In this document: one piece after another, positions 26,666 to 35,305 of the stretch
Layout: every line of letters begins with the position of its first letter
How positions within the stretch are numbered: position 1 is the stretch's first letter
NCBI RefSeq assembly: GCF_011059135.1
Contig: NZ_JAALGD010000004.1
Span: 124,001-188,000 of the forward strand
DNA from: Brevibacillus sp. SYP-B805
GTDB lineage: Bacteria; Bacillota; Bacilli; Brevibacillales; Brevibacillaceae
Reading direction: 5' to 3'
Length of the DNA: 64,000 bases
Made by a program: the position numbers and the translations under genes
The notes under the pieces: generated by a model
The model's input: only the letters and a program-made list of their open reading frames with translations
Databases searched by the model: none
What the model was told of the DNA's origin: nothing

Positions 26666-27157
26666 ATGAGCCGGATGGAAATCCTGCGCAAAGAAGTGGA
26701 AAAAAGCTATTTTACCGAAGCCTGGTATCCGCCGCTGCAGCCGGTGCTGGAAGGTCTGACCGCCGCCCAGGCCAGCTGGCGCCCGCCGGGAGAGGCGGCC
26801 AATACCATCTGGGAGTACGTCAATCATCTCCTGTACTACCAGGAACGGTTTTTGGAGCGGATCAAGGGGGGAAGTCCCGCTTATCCGGCCAGCACGAACG
26901 ACGATACGTTCACCGTGGAGGCTCCCGATGACGAAGCGGCATGGCAGGCCACCGTCAAACGGGTGGAAGAGGTATACCAAGGGCTGCGGGACGTGCTTGC
27001 CACCCTGCCGGAAGAAGCGTATGACCGGCCGCTGTCCGGCGGTTCCCTGGGCGAGACTTTGCTCAATCTCCTCACGCATGCCGCCTACCACACCGGCCAG
27101 ATCGTCCAGATCCGCAAAATGCAGGGTTCCTGGCCCGCACGCCGCTCCTTCGACTGA
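26666..27157 (+). CDS. DinB/YfiT-family metal-binding protein
   Basis: Four-helix-bundle protein of 163 aa, of the DinB family of putative metal-dependent thiol S-transferases. The usual three-His site is visible as VNHLLYYQERF near residue 53 and THAAYHTGQIVQIRK near the C-terminus. The ATG at 26666 is supported by AAGGAGG with MSRMEILRKEVEKSYF as the start; the upstream extension is a run of Arg. It is divergent from the CGNR gene, which might regulate it. Confidence 0.88.
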   Translation: MSRMEILRKEVEKSYFTEAWYPPLQPVLEGLTAAQASWRPPGEAANTIWEYVNHLLYYQERFLERIKGGSPAYPASTNDDTFTVEAPDDEAAWQATVKRVEEVYQGLRDVLATLPEEAYDRPLSGGSLGETLLNLLTHAAYHTGQIVQIRKMQGSWPARRSFD

Positions 27158-27196
27158 GATCCAGCCAACGACGCAGAAAGGCAGGCCGTTCAGCAT

Positions 27197-27237
27197 AAAA
27201 CCGCTTGGGGCGTCTCTGTCGGTGACGCTCCAAGCGG
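27197..27237 (-). terminator. Intrinsic terminator of the MBL hydrolase gene
   Basis: Long imperfect stem CCGCTTGG..GCGTC/GACGC..CCAAGCGG, followed on the minus strand by TTTTAT. Confidence 0.75.
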
Positions 27238-27265
27238 CCGGGCCTTGCGAGCCAGCTTCCCGTTC

Positions 27266-28030
27266 TCACAGGATCAGCCTCTCTCCTGTTTTCATGATCC
27301 GCACGTCCAGAGAGCGTTCCTGCGCGCGTGCCAACACGCGTTCCACCACATTGTCCGTTTCCCTGTAACAGGGCGGGTTGTGGAAGGTGCCGTAGTGCAT
27401 GGGAACCATTTTGTCCGCTTCCAGCAGGTACGCGGCCTCTACCGCCTGTTCGGGAGACATGGCGGCTTCCACCCGGCTTTGCCTCGCCAGGCCGGGAACC
27501 TCCAGAATCGGGCCGTTCACCGGCAGGCAGGCGGCATGGAAGGGGCCGTAAAGCCGCGCGATTTTCCACCAATACCCATGCCACAGGGTATCTCCGCAAT
27601 GGATCACCTTTTTGCCATTCCCCTCCACGATCCACGCGACCTGCGGTGTACCGAAGCCATCCACCGCATAGGTGGCGGTGATGGCGGCTTCCCCAATCCG
27701 ATACACCCCTCCGACACTCATCCCCCGCACATGGCGAAACCCTGCTTTGCGCGCCACGTCCGCAGACTCCTCCGGCAGCAGCAAGGGAATGTCGGCACCG
27801 TATGCCCCCAGGATGGCGGCCGGGTCGAAATGGTCCGGATGAACATGAGTGATCAGCACGCCGGCAACGCCCGGAACATCCGACAATGGCACGATCGGTT
27901 CGCCGGGCGCCCCCATCCAAGCGCCTGCCGGATTCCCGGGAGACGTTGTCTCGCCCAGCGGATCAATCAGCAGTGTCGTTTTTTCGGTTTGCAGCAGAAT
28001 GCACGCCCACGGCAGCTTTTGCAAAATCAT
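27266..28030 (-). CDS. Metallo-beta-lactamase-fold hydrolase (UlaG/YtkL-like)
   Basis: 254-residue MBL-fold hydrolase. The metal motif THVHPDHFD is present, with further ligands in IHCGDTLW and MHYGTFH. The sequence resembles the lactonase-like group of UlaG, rather than true beta-lactamases. The ATG at 28030 is supported by AAGGAGG eight bases upstream. It is divergent from an HxlR regulator gene, which probably controls it through the intergenic region. Confidence 0.9.
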   Translation of the reverse strand: MILQKLPWACILLQTEKTTLLIDPLGETTSPGNPAGAWMGAPGEPIVPLSDVPGVAGVLITHVHPDHFDPAAILGAYGADIPLLLPEESADVARKAGFRHVRGMSVGGVYRIGEAAITATYAVDGFGTPQVAWIVEGNGKKVIHCGDTLWHGYWWKIARLYGPFHAACLPVNGPILEVPGLARQSRVEAAMSPEQAVEAAYLLEADKMVPMHYGTFHNPPCYRETDNVVERVLARAQERSLDVRIMKTGERLIL

Positions 28031-28067
28031 GTCAAAGACCTCCTTATGGCACAATCTGGTTATGGTA

Positions 28068-28096
28068 ATGATAAACTAGTCAGTATTAAAAAACAA
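28068..28096 (-). promoter_or_regulatory. Promoter of the MBL hydrolase gene with palindromic spacer
   Basis: On the minus strand -35 TTGTTT (28096-28091) and -10 TATCAT (28073-28068) with a 17-bp spacer that holds the palindrome ACTAGT within TACTGACTAGTTTA. HxlR-type regulators often bind such sites in divergent promoters. A plus-strand TATAAT at 28147 may serve the regulator gene. Confidence 0.5.
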
Positions 28097-28189
28097 CTAA
28101 CTTTTCACAACATTCGTCATGGCATGTATTTCCGCCGCTTCCTTGTTATAATGGGAACAACACTTATACGGAACATGAGGTACGTGACG

Positions 28190-28642
28190 ATGGGCAAAAA
28201 GTACAACCAACCTTGCAATATCGCAGGGACGCTGGATATCGTCGGGGATCGCTGGACGCTCCTCATCATTCGCCAGCTGCTGCGCGGGGACAGGAAATTC
28301 AACGAGATCAGGCAAGGGCTGGAAGGAATCGCTCCCAACATCCTCTCAGATCGGCTGCAGATGCTGGAACAGGAGGGGATTGTTGTTTCCACCCTCTATT
28401 CCAAGCATCCGCCCCGCTTTGAATACGCCTTGACGGAGAAGGGCCGGGAACTGCGCCACGTCCTGATCGCCCTCTCCGATTGGGGCAATCGCTACCTGGA
28501 GAAACGGTACGCCCGGCTCGTTCATCCCGAATGCGGGCACGATGTGGAGATCATCTATCGCTGCCCACAGTGCGATTCGACGACCAAGAGCCTGCGCTAT
28601 GAAGAGGTGAAGGATGAGGGGGAACCGGCACAAAACGCTTAG
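28190..28642 (+). CDS. HxlR-family transcriptional regulator
   Basis: Winged-helix regulator of 150 aa. Family pattern CNIAGTLDIVGDRWTLLIIR, LLRGDRKFNEIRQGLEGIAP, ILSDRLQMLEQEGIV and the wing YSKHPPRFEYALTEKGREL. The C-terminal tail has a zinc-type pair HPECGHDVEIIYRCPQC. The family often senses electrophiles or oxidants. The ATG at 28190 follows GAGG at nine bases; an ATG five codons earlier is possible. It is divergent from the MBL hydrolase gene. Confidence 0.92.
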   Translation: MGKKYNQPCNIAGTLDIVGDRWTLLIIRQLLRGDRKFNEIRQGLEGIAPNILSDRLQMLEQEGIVVSTLYSKHPPRFEYALTEKGRELRHVLIALSDWGNRYLEKRYARLVHPECGHDVEIIYRCPQCDSTTKSLRYEEVKDEGEPAQNA

Positions 28643-28730
28643 GACGGTTCCCTTTCCCTCCGGATTGGGGGAACTTTTTCTCCGTTTCTTCGTCTATGTA
28701 AAAGGACGATTCATGGAGAAAGAGGGGAGA

Positions 28731-30425
28731 ATGATGAAACGCATCCTGAACATTGCCGCTGCCTGTGTGTTGGCATGGAATGCGGGAGGAGTCACCGGCG
28801 CGGCCTCTGTGGAACCAGCATTTCGCGACGTGCCCCCCTCCTTTTGGGCAGCCGACGCCATAGCTTGGGGGATCGGACATCACCTGATTTCCGGCTACCC
28901 CGATCAAACCTTCAAGCCCGATCAACCGGTCAAGGAAAGCGAATTTTTGGCCATGCTGCTCCGCTTTTACGCGGATCATGCGGCGATCGCGCTGAAACCC
29001 GGCGGGGCCAACTGGGCGAAGCCGTACTATCAGGCAGCCGCCAGCTACCATTGGCCCGCATCCCCAACGGACGCAAACGTGCCGATCACACGCGGGAAAG
29101 CGGCGAAGCTGATCGCCGCGTCCCAAGGCTTTCATTATGATACGAACAACGCCGTCCAGTATCTGTACAACCTGGGCGTGGCGAAAGGGCGCAGCGGTAC
29201 GCCCAGCCTGAGCGGATTTGGCAAGGAGGACAGGCTTACCCGGGCGGAAGCGGTCCAGCTGATCAAAAGCCTGGCCGACAAGGGAGTCGCAGCCTTGAAA
29301 AAGCGGCCTGATCAGCCTTCTCCGCCCCTGCTCGCACCGCAAGCGGAACTGTATCCGTTCATGAAAAACAGAAAATGGGGGTACATGGATGCGTCAGGCC
29401 GGATTTGGGTCGATCCGCAGTTCAGCGACGCCCGGCCGTTTCGGGAAGGCATGGCGGCCGTGTACTTCAACGGGAAATGGGGATTTGTCGATGCCAACGG
29501 AGAAATCGCCATCCCGCTGCGGTTTGATTCCGTGAATGATTTTCACGAAGGGCTGGCAGCCGTGCGGGTCGGTTACAAGTACGGTTATATCGACAAAACA
29601 GGAAACTGGGCGATTCCACCCGTCTTTTCGCTGGAAGCGTACGCCAGTCCCCTGCAATACGACGAAAACGCCGATTTTCGCGACGGGCTGGCCGTCATCC
29701 GGACCGGCGGCAAGTCCGCCTTCATCAACAAAACGGGAAAAGTGGCTACGGCCAGTTACGATCAGGTGAAACCGTATAGTGAAGGATTGGCGGCAGTGCG
29801 GGTGGGCAGCCTGTGGGGATATATCGACAAGGCCGGCAGATGGGTCGTCCGTCCGCAATTCGACATCGCCAACGATTTTCATGAAGGGCTGGCCGCGGTG
29901 GCGCGCAGCGGTCATTACGGCTACATCGACAAAACCGGAACATTCGTGATTGCGCCCCGGTTTTCCTTGGGCGACCTCCCGTCCATGAGCGGCGGGGCGC
30001 AGCCGCATGATTTCCATGAGGGATTGGCCCTTGTCGCCGTCGACGGGAAATTCGGCTATCTCGACAAAACGGGAAAACTGGTGATCCCGCCGACGATTGA
30101 TTTCCGGAACAAGACAAACGATTATGCGGCCGACTTTTCCGACGGCATGGCACTGGTCCGCGTCGGCTATCGGTTCGGCTATCTGGACAAGACGGGGAAA
30201 ATGGTCATCTCGCCGCAGTTTGACGGGGCGGACGATTTCTCCGACGGGCTCGCGCGGGTGCGGCTGAAGGGGAAAGACGGGTATGTGGACAAAACAGGAA
30301 GACTGGCGATCAAACCGCAGTATCGGGAGGCCTATCCCTTCCGTCAAGGATTGGCGCTGGTCGCATCCGACGGGTACAGCGAACTGTATTACATCGACAA
30401 GCAAGGCAACCGGGTGACCGAATGA
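28731..30425 (+). CDS. Secreted SLH- and WG-repeat protein
   Basis: Exported protein of about 564 aa with a signal peptide (basic MMKR, hydrophobic ILNIAAACVLAW, cleavage near GAAS). Next comes an SLH-type region (about 30-190: FRDVPPSFWAADAIAWGIGH, then LISGYPDQTFKPDQPVKESE), which usually binds cell-wall polymers. The rest is a chain of WG/KWGY-type repeats, each close to KxGYIDKTGxxxIxPxFD with FHEGLAAVR between. The tandem ATGATG at 28731 follows GAGGGGAG. Repeats of this kind make beta-rich surfaces; the partner is unknown. Confidence 0.88.
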   Translation: MMKRILNIAAACVLAWNAGGVTGAASVEPAFRDVPPSFWAADAIAWGIGHHLISGYPDQTFKPDQPVKESEFLAMLLRFYADHAAIALKPGGANWAKPYYQAAASYHWPASPTDANVPITRGKAAKLIAASQGFHYDTNNAVQYLYNLGVAKGRSGTPSLSGFGKEDRLTRAEAVQLIKSLADKGVAALKKRPDQPSPPLLAPQAELYPFMKNRKWGYMDASGRIWVDPQFSDARPFREGMAAVYFNGKWGFVDANGEIAIPLRFDSVNDFHEGLAAVRVGYKYGYIDKTGNWAIPPVFSLEAYASPLQYDENADFRDGLAVIRTGGKSAFINKTGKVATASYDQVKPYSEGLAAVRVGSLWGYIDKAGRWVVRPQFDIANDFHEGLAAVARSGHYGYIDKTGTFVIAPRFSLGDLPSMSGGAQPHDFHEGLALVAVDGKFGYLDKTGKLVIPPTIDFRNKTNDYAADFSDGMALVRVGYRFGYLDKTGKMVISPQFDGADDFSDGLARVRLKGKDGYVDKTGRLAIKPQYREAYPFRQGLALVASDGYSELYYIDKQGNRVTE

Positions 30426-30613
30426 CAGAAGAGGCGGGGGCGCTTTGCCGTCTTACGGCCCTGCGACGGCATGGAACGAGGAAGCCTCTTTTCCACAACT
30501 TGTCAGTCGATTGACGGAACGATCCACTCCAATCCCCTGTATAATGGATGGAAAGGCTGTGACAGCCAGCCGAAATGCAGCAGAAAAGCTATGGAACAAG
30601 GGAGAAACAATAT

Positions 30614-31495
30614 ATGTTCAAACGTTCATGCAATACCCTGCTAGCCGTTATCATGCTCTCGCTCTGCACGGGCTGCACCAATCCGATCCATCTGCCGGGC
30701 ACGTCTTCCGTACAGGAACCGGCACCGGAACCTGCACCAGTACCGCACACCGTGCCGCCGGAGCCGGAGAAACCTGCGGACAACCCTGCCCAGGATTCCC
30801 TTCCGCCGCAGCATGCTTCTTCAGCCGGCACCCAATCGGACAGCGGCGAAGGGAAGAACCCCCCTGCCGACAGCGAAGAGACGGGTGGCGAGGAGGCCGT
30901 GACGGTGGTAGCCGATCCCGACAGCATCACCGTGCTGTTGAACAAGCATTTTGCCCTGCCGAAAGATTACCGGCCCCAGGATTTGATCTATCCGGCCGTT
31001 CCGTTTCTGGACCCGAAAAAAAATGAGAAGCATCTGATGCGCAAGGAAGCGGCGCAAGCATTGGAAAAACTGTTTGCCGCGGCCAAAAAGGACGGCATTA
31101 CCCTGATGGGGGTATCCGCCTTCCGCTCCTACACCACCCAGGAAGTCCTGTTCAACTATTACGTCAAACAGGATGGGGAAGAAAAGGCCCGCACCTACAG
31201 CGCAGTGCCGGGCACCAGCGAGCATCAGACCGGCCTGGCCATCGACGTGTCCGGAACCGACCGGAAATGCGCGGCAGCTGACTGCTTTGCCGGCACCAAG
31301 GAGGCCAAGTGGCTGGAGCAGCACGCGGCGGAATACGGCTTCATCATCCGCTATCCTCTTGGAAAAGAAGCGATCACCGGCTATCAGTACGAGCCGTGGC
31401 ATATTCGTTACGTGGGGAAGAAGATCGCCGAGGAGATCATGGGGCAGAAGATCACCCTGGAGGAATATTTGCATCAGGTGCCCGTGTCGAAATAG
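30614..31495 (+). CDS. D-alanyl-D-alanine carboxypeptidase lipoprotein (VanY/M15B)
   Basis: Zinc peptidase that trims the terminal D-Ala from peptidoglycan stem peptides, 293 aa, anchored as a lipoprotein. The lipobox is LCTGC (Cys21); a Pro/Glu/Gly-rich linker (about 25-100) precedes the M15B domain. Zinc and catalytic motifs are SEHQTGLAIDVS (His and Asp ligands) and EPWHIRYVG (Glu and His), with SAFRSYTTQ before them. The ATG at 30614 lies behind AAGGGAG. The length and layout resemble B. subtilis YodJ. Between the preceding gene and this one lies a TATAAT (30540-30545) with no good -35. Confidence 0.92.
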   Translation: MFKRSCNTLLAVIMLSLCTGCTNPIHLPGTSSVQEPAPEPAPVPHTVPPEPEKPADNPAQDSLPPQHASSAGTQSDSGEGKNPPADSEETGGEEAVTVVADPDSITVLLNKHFALPKDYRPQDLIYPAVPFLDPKKNEKHLMRKEAAQALEKLFAAAKKDGITLMGVSAFRSYTTQEVLFNYYVKQDGEEKARTYSAVPGTSEHQTGLAIDVSGTDRKCAAADCFAGTKEAKWLEQHAAEYGFIIRYPLGKEAITGYQYEPWHIRYVGKKIAEEIMGQKITLEEYLHQVPVSK

Positions 31496-31549
31496 CTTCC
31501 TGATCGCCCAAGCAGCGCAAAGGCACTCCCCCGTGGATTCGCCCACAGC

Positions 31550-31579
31550 AAGCGGGCACCCCCGGTTGGGTGCCCGCTA
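31550..31579 (+). terminator. GC-rich hairpin after the carboxypeptidase gene
   Basis: Perfect stem AGCGGGCACCC/GGGTGCCCGCT with a six-base loop. It lacks a T-run, so termination is uncertain. The dispersed repeat begins seven bases later. Confidence 0.45.
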
Positions 31580-31585
31580 CAGTGT

Positions 31586-31835
31586 GCAGACAATGTCCAC
31601 ATGTCATGGATGATGGTTCCTGCTCGCTCTCTTGACGACCAGCGAAGAAGTTGGTCGTGTCCGCTCCGAAACGCGACGCGGGCAGGGGGCTCAACATCTG
31701 GGTGTTCTCAGCGATGTGAGACTCACGCCCCCTGGTCCCCCGCGTCTTTGTTTCTTCGCTGTGTCGGTCGTCAAAGGAGCTCGCTTGGCCCCATCACGCC
31801 ATGCCTCTGACAGGTTTATCATCAGCCTGAAGCGG
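31586..31835 (+). repeat. Dispersed repeat family A, copy 1
   Basis: About 225-250 bp that match the reverse complement of 47767-48018 at roughly 90% or better by eye, from TGCAGACAATG at one end to CATCAGCCTGAAGC at the other. The element is itself an imperfect giant inverted repeat: CATGG..TGATGG..GCTC..TTGACGACC..AGCGAAGAA occurs at the left end and, reversed, at the right end. Open frames in it are not gene-like. It lies between convergent genes and fills the gap 31496-31839. Confidence 0.85.
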
Positions 31836-31839
31836 GCGG

Positions 31840-32820
31840 TCAGCCGGCTTTTTGCATGCTGGCCGCCTGGTTCGGCGGGTAGGAGACGATGGCTTCCAGC
31901 TCGCCGGACAGCCGGTAGCTGCCCAGTTTTCGCGGGAGCAGCAGATGGTCGCCCGCCCGCAAAGCAAGTTCTCCGCCGCCCCATTCCAGACGGGCCGAGC
32001 CGGAGAGGACGGACATCAGGAGGAAACACTCCCTGGAACGCTCGTCCCGGGTTCCGCTCAGCCTCCATTTTTCCACCGTGAAGTAGGGGCAGCTCAGATA
32101 ATGCGTCACCAGCAGATAATCGCTTTCCCGCGTCACGGGCTCCACCTTTGCAGGCACATCCGGCACATTGGTCACCTGCAGCACCTTCTCGACATGCAGC
32201 TCCCGCTTTTTCCCCGCCGCATCCACGCGGCCGTAATCATAGGCGCGGTACGTAGCATCGGAGTTCTGCTGAATTTCCAGCACGACGATGCCTTTTCCCA
32301 AGGCATGCAGGGTGCCGTGCGGGATGTAGAAAAAATCGCCCGCTCGCACAGGGGTGCGAACCAACAGCTTGTCCCACTCCCCGGCTGCCATCCGTTCCGC
32401 CAGTTCCTGCCGCGTCTGGGCCGTATGCCCGCACACGATCTCCGCCCCGGGCTCGGCGTGAATCACGTACCAGCATTCCGCCTTGCCCCATTCTCCTTCA
32501 TGTTCGTAGGCGTAGCGATCATCCGGGTGCACCTGAACCGACAGATGGTCATGGGCGTCCAGCAGCTTCACCAGCAGGGGAAACCGCTCCAGCCGCCGGG
32601 GGGCAAACCAGTCGGGATGGAGCCGCAGCAGATCGTGTATCGTCTTTCCCCGGTAGACGCCGTTCTGAATGGCGCTTCTGCCGTGGGGATGATCGGAGAT
32701 GACCCACGCCTCCCCCGTCTGTTTGTCGGGAATCGGATAGCCGAACAATGTGCGCAGACGCGTGCCGCCCCATATACGCTGATGGTACGACGGCGTAAAC
32801 AGCAACGGATACGCGTTCAT
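31840..32820 (-). CDS. manA: Mannose-6-phosphate isomerase, class I
   Basis: Zinc enzyme (326 aa) interconverting fructose-6-phosphate and mannose-6-phosphate, the entry to GDP-mannose. Zinc ligands are visible: Gln96 and His98 in SVQVHPDD, Glu115 in WGKAECWY and the HGTLHALG region (His172). The N-terminal RIWGGTRLRTLFGY is also typical. It is the last gene of a five-gene operon, six bases after the phosphomannomutase gene. Confidence 0.95.
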   Translation of the reverse strand: MNAYPLLFTPSYHQRIWGGTRLRTLFGYPIPDKQTGEAWVISDHPHGRSAIQNGVYRGKTIHDLLRLHPDWFAPRRLERFPLLVKLLDAHDHLSVQVHPDDRYAYEHEGEWGKAECWYVIHAEPGAEIVCGHTAQTRQELAERMAAGEWDKLLVRTPVRAGDFFYIPHGTLHALGKGIVVLEIQQNSDATYRAYDYGRVDAAGKKRELHVEKVLQVTNVPDVPAKVEPVTRESDYLLVTHYLSCPYFTVEKWRLSGTRDERSRECFLLMSVLSGSARLEWGGGELALRAGDHLLLPRKLGSYRLSGELEAIVSYPPNQAASMQKAG

Positions 32821-32826
32821 GCCGCA

Positions 32827-34245
32827 TCACCATCCGACGGTAAGGTTCGGATCGGCGAAGGCCAGCGCCTTCTCCATCTCCGATTTGATCAGTTTCAGTC
32901 CGCTCTCCGAGTCCGCTTCGGCCCGCAGCACCAGAATCGGCTGCGTATTGGACGCCCGTACCAATCCCCAGCCGTTGTCAAACAGCACTCTGGCGCCGTC
33001 CACTTCGATGATCTCGCGTGTCTTGGCGAAATACTGCTTCACCTTTTGCAGAATGGTAGGTTTCGCCTTCTCCTCGCAGGGGACTCTGGTCTCGGGCGTC
33101 GCGACATAGCGCGGAAGATCGGCAAACAGTTCGGACAGGCGTTTTTCGCTGTTGGTGAGAATGCGCAGCAGGCGGCCCGCCGCGTACAGGGCGTCGTCAA
33201 AGCCGAAATATTCATCCTTGAAGAACAGATGGCCGGACATCTCCCCCGTAAACGGCGTATCCAGCCGTTTCATCGACGCCTTGATGTGGGAATGGCCGGT
33301 GCGATGGAAGACGGGCTTGCCGCCAAGCTTGTTGATTTCTTCCACCAGCGCCAGGGAGCATTTCACTTCAACCAGCGCCTGGCAGCCGGGATATTTGGGC
33401 AGGATCTCCCGCCAGAACAGGATCATCAGCTGGTCGCCCCACAGGATGTTGCCCTGGTCGTCCACCACGCCCAACCGGTCGCCGTCCCCGTCAAAGGCCA
33501 CGCCCAGATCCGCCTTCTCCTCCCGCACCTTCCGGATCAAATCCTGCAGATTCTTCGGATCGACCGGATCGGGATGATGATGGGGGAAGCTTGGATCCGA
33601 CTCGCAATAGAGCGGCACCACGTCGCAGCCCCACTGCGCCAGCGCCTTCGGGACGAACGGCGACGGGGTGCCGTTGCCGCAGTCCGCCACCACCTTCAGC
33701 TTGCGCGGCCCGAGGACGATTTTGTCCGCCAGCATCGCCAGATATGGCTGTTCGATGTCGATCCGCTCCACATGGGAGGAGAGAACGGGCGGCACATCGG
33801 CCGTTTTCTCCGCCGCATTGATTTCGCTCATCCGCCTGTACAGGCGCTGGATCTCTTCTCCATAGATGGTGGTGCGGTCCATGGCGATCTTGAAGCCGTT
33901 CTCATCGCCCGGGTTATGGCTTGCCGTCACCATCAAGCCGCCGGGGATGTTCAAGTGATGCAGGCTGTAATAAAACATCGGCGTTGTCACTTCGCCGATG
34001 TCGGCCACCCGGCAGCCTGTCCACTGCAGACCGGCGATCAACGCATTCGCCAGTTCAGGCGATGACTTCCGGTTGTCCCGGCCCACCACCGCCCGCTCCA
34101 ACCCGGCGGCTTTCAGCTTTTCGCCAAACGCCCTCCCCAACAGATAGGCAAACGCCGGGCTGATCTCTTCGCCCGCCTTCCCCCGGATATCGTACTCCCG
34201 GAAAACATGGGCGGGAACTTTGTCATGGATTGCTGCTACCGACAT
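32827..34245 (-). CDS. manB: Phosphomannomutase/phosphoglucomutase
   Basis: Alpha-D-phosphohexomutase, about 472 aa, converting mannose-6-phosphate to mannose-1-phosphate and probably also glucose phosphates. Active Ser in VTASHNPG (Ser109), Mg loop DGDGDRLG, sugar-binding GEMSGH and phosphate-binding RASNTQP are all present. GGAGG lies nine bases before the ATG at 34245; another ATG two codons upstream is nearer to it. The start overlaps the upstream gene by 23 bases. This is the middle step between ManA and the guanylyltransferase. Confidence 0.95.
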   Translation of the reverse strand: MSVAAIHDKVPAHVFREYDIRGKAGEEISPAFAYLLGRAFGEKLKAAGLERAVVGRDNRKSSPELANALIAGLQWTGCRVADIGEVTTPMFYYSLHHLNIPGGLMVTASHNPGDENGFKIAMDRTTIYGEEIQRLYRRMSEINAAEKTADVPPVLSSHVERIDIEQPYLAMLADKIVLGPRKLKVVADCGNGTPSPFVPKALAQWGCDVVPLYCESDPSFPHHHPDPVDPKNLQDLIRKVREEKADLGVAFDGDGDRLGVVDDQGNILWGDQLMILFWREILPKYPGCQALVEVKCSLALVEEINKLGGKPVFHRTGHSHIKASMKRLDTPFTGEMSGHLFFKDEYFGFDDALYAAGRLLRILTNSEKRLSELFADLPRYVATPETRVPCEEKAKPTILQKVKQYFAKTREIIEVDGARVLFDNGWGLVRASNTQPILVLRAEADSESGLKLIKSEMEKALAFADPNLTVGW

Positions 34246-35305
34246 ACGCATCTACCTCCAACTCCGTGTTCCGATAGATCGCTTCCATGAGCAAATAGGA
34301 CAATGTGGATTCCGCCCCTTGGTTGAGATTCACCCCATGGGGCGTCAAGCCGTCATAACAGCTTCCTTCCTCCTCATTCACCATGGCAACCTGCATGTCG
34401 TTCTCGCCGTAAAACCATGCCCTGCATTTGTCGAGGGTCTGCCTGTACCGGTTCTCCCCGAGGATCGCGCAGGCTTTGGCACAGGCCAAGGCCAGTTTCA
34501 TCACATCCAGCGGCTGCTGATCCCAGTCGCTCCGGTGCCGGGGCGAGCACCACCCGTGGCACCCGATCGGCCGGATATGCCCGGCTGGCCCCGTCATATT
34601 GCCGATCAGACAATCGAGGCTCGCCTGGGCGGCAGCCAGCGTTTCGTCTCTCTTCGTCACCTGCCAGGCCCAGAACAGGGCCCACGGCAGGACGCCGTTT
34701 CCATAGGTCATCTCCGGTTCAAACCAGCTCCAGCCCGGTTGGGCCGATTGCCGGTAGAGGCGGAGCAGCTGTGACTCAAAGCGTTCGACGTACGGCAAAA
34801 GCGTATCGTCGGACTGGCTGAGGACCAGAAAACTGCAGGCGGCCAGCGCAAAAGCCCACCCGCGCGGATAGGTCATCCTGCCGGTGCGGGGCAGGCCGTT
34901 GTCAAACAGGCGGGAGGCGACAAACCGCCGCTCCCGGTCCGGCAGCTTCACCGACGCGACCGCGCTTGCCCACAGGGCCCGGCCAAGACAGTCGTCCGAG
35001 GCTTCTTCCGCTTCCGGCCTGCGGTCATAGGAGATGTTGTTGTGAAAGCTCCCATCCTCCCGCTGCGCCCACAGCAGAAACGCGAGATAGCGGTCGATCA
35101 GGCGGTCCGCTCTCTCGGCAAGATGACGGTTTCCGTCCAGCACGGCCAGCTCCAGCCACTCCGCGCATGCCCACAGCGCTCGCGCATTGTCGTCGGTGGT
35201 ATACCCTTCCCGGCGGCGCGGAATGTTTCCCAGGCAGTGCTCCAACAGACCGGTATCATCCGTCATGCGCTCGAGATGGCGCAAGCTAACGGGACCGTGA
35301 CGCAA
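34223..35305 (-). CDS. Alpha/alpha-toroid (six-hairpin-like) protein of the GDP-mannose operon
   Basis: 360-residue soluble protein with no signal peptide, made of repeated helical pairs rich in Trp. It resembles (alpha/alpha)6-barrel glycosidases and the helical half of some glycosyltransferase fusions. Notable patches are EGYTTDDNARALWACAEW, WAQREDGSFHNNISYDRR, HGWCSPRHRSDWDQQPLDV and LNQGAESTLSYLLMEAIYR. Acidic residues in these patches could be catalytic, but I cannot assign a reaction. It overlaps both neighbours (GT4 upstream, mutase downstream), so it is made with them and probably acts on a mannose-containing product. Confidence 0.7.
   Translation of the reverse strand: MRHGPVSLRHLERMTDDTGLLEHCLGNIPRRREGYTTDDNARALWACAEWLELAVLDGNRHLAERADRLIDRYLAFLLWAQREDGSFHNNISYDRRPEAEEASDDCLGRALWASAVASVKLPDRERRFVASRLFDNGLPRTGRMTYPRGWAFALAACSFLVLSQSDDTLLPYVERFESQLLRLYRQSAQPGWSWFEPEMTYGNGVLPWALFWAWQVTKRDETLAAAQASLDCLIGNMTGPAGHIRPIGCHGWCSPRHRSDWDQQPLDVMKLALACAKACAILGENRYRQTLDKCRAWFYGENDMQVAMVNEEEGSCYDGLTPHGVNLNQGAESTLSYLLMEAIYRNTELEVDAYVGSSNP

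Noticed and set aside
30540-30545. TATAAT as a promoter for the carboxypeptidase gene
   Set aside because: TTGACG lies 23 bp upstream, too far for a sigma-A promoter, and no extended -10 is present.
31601-31810. Short frames inside repeat family A (starting MSWMMVPARSLDD)
   Set aside because: The frames occur in both copies only because the DNA is conserved; indels between copies break them, which points to a non-coding element.
31852-34065. A 737-codon open frame on the plus strand, and similar long ones elsewhere (for example 21802-23508 and 16798-17955)
   Set aside because: They are antisense to clear genes (manA and the mutase, pepF, spoVR). GC-rich codon use keeps these frames open; the translations resemble no family and lack ribosome binding sites.
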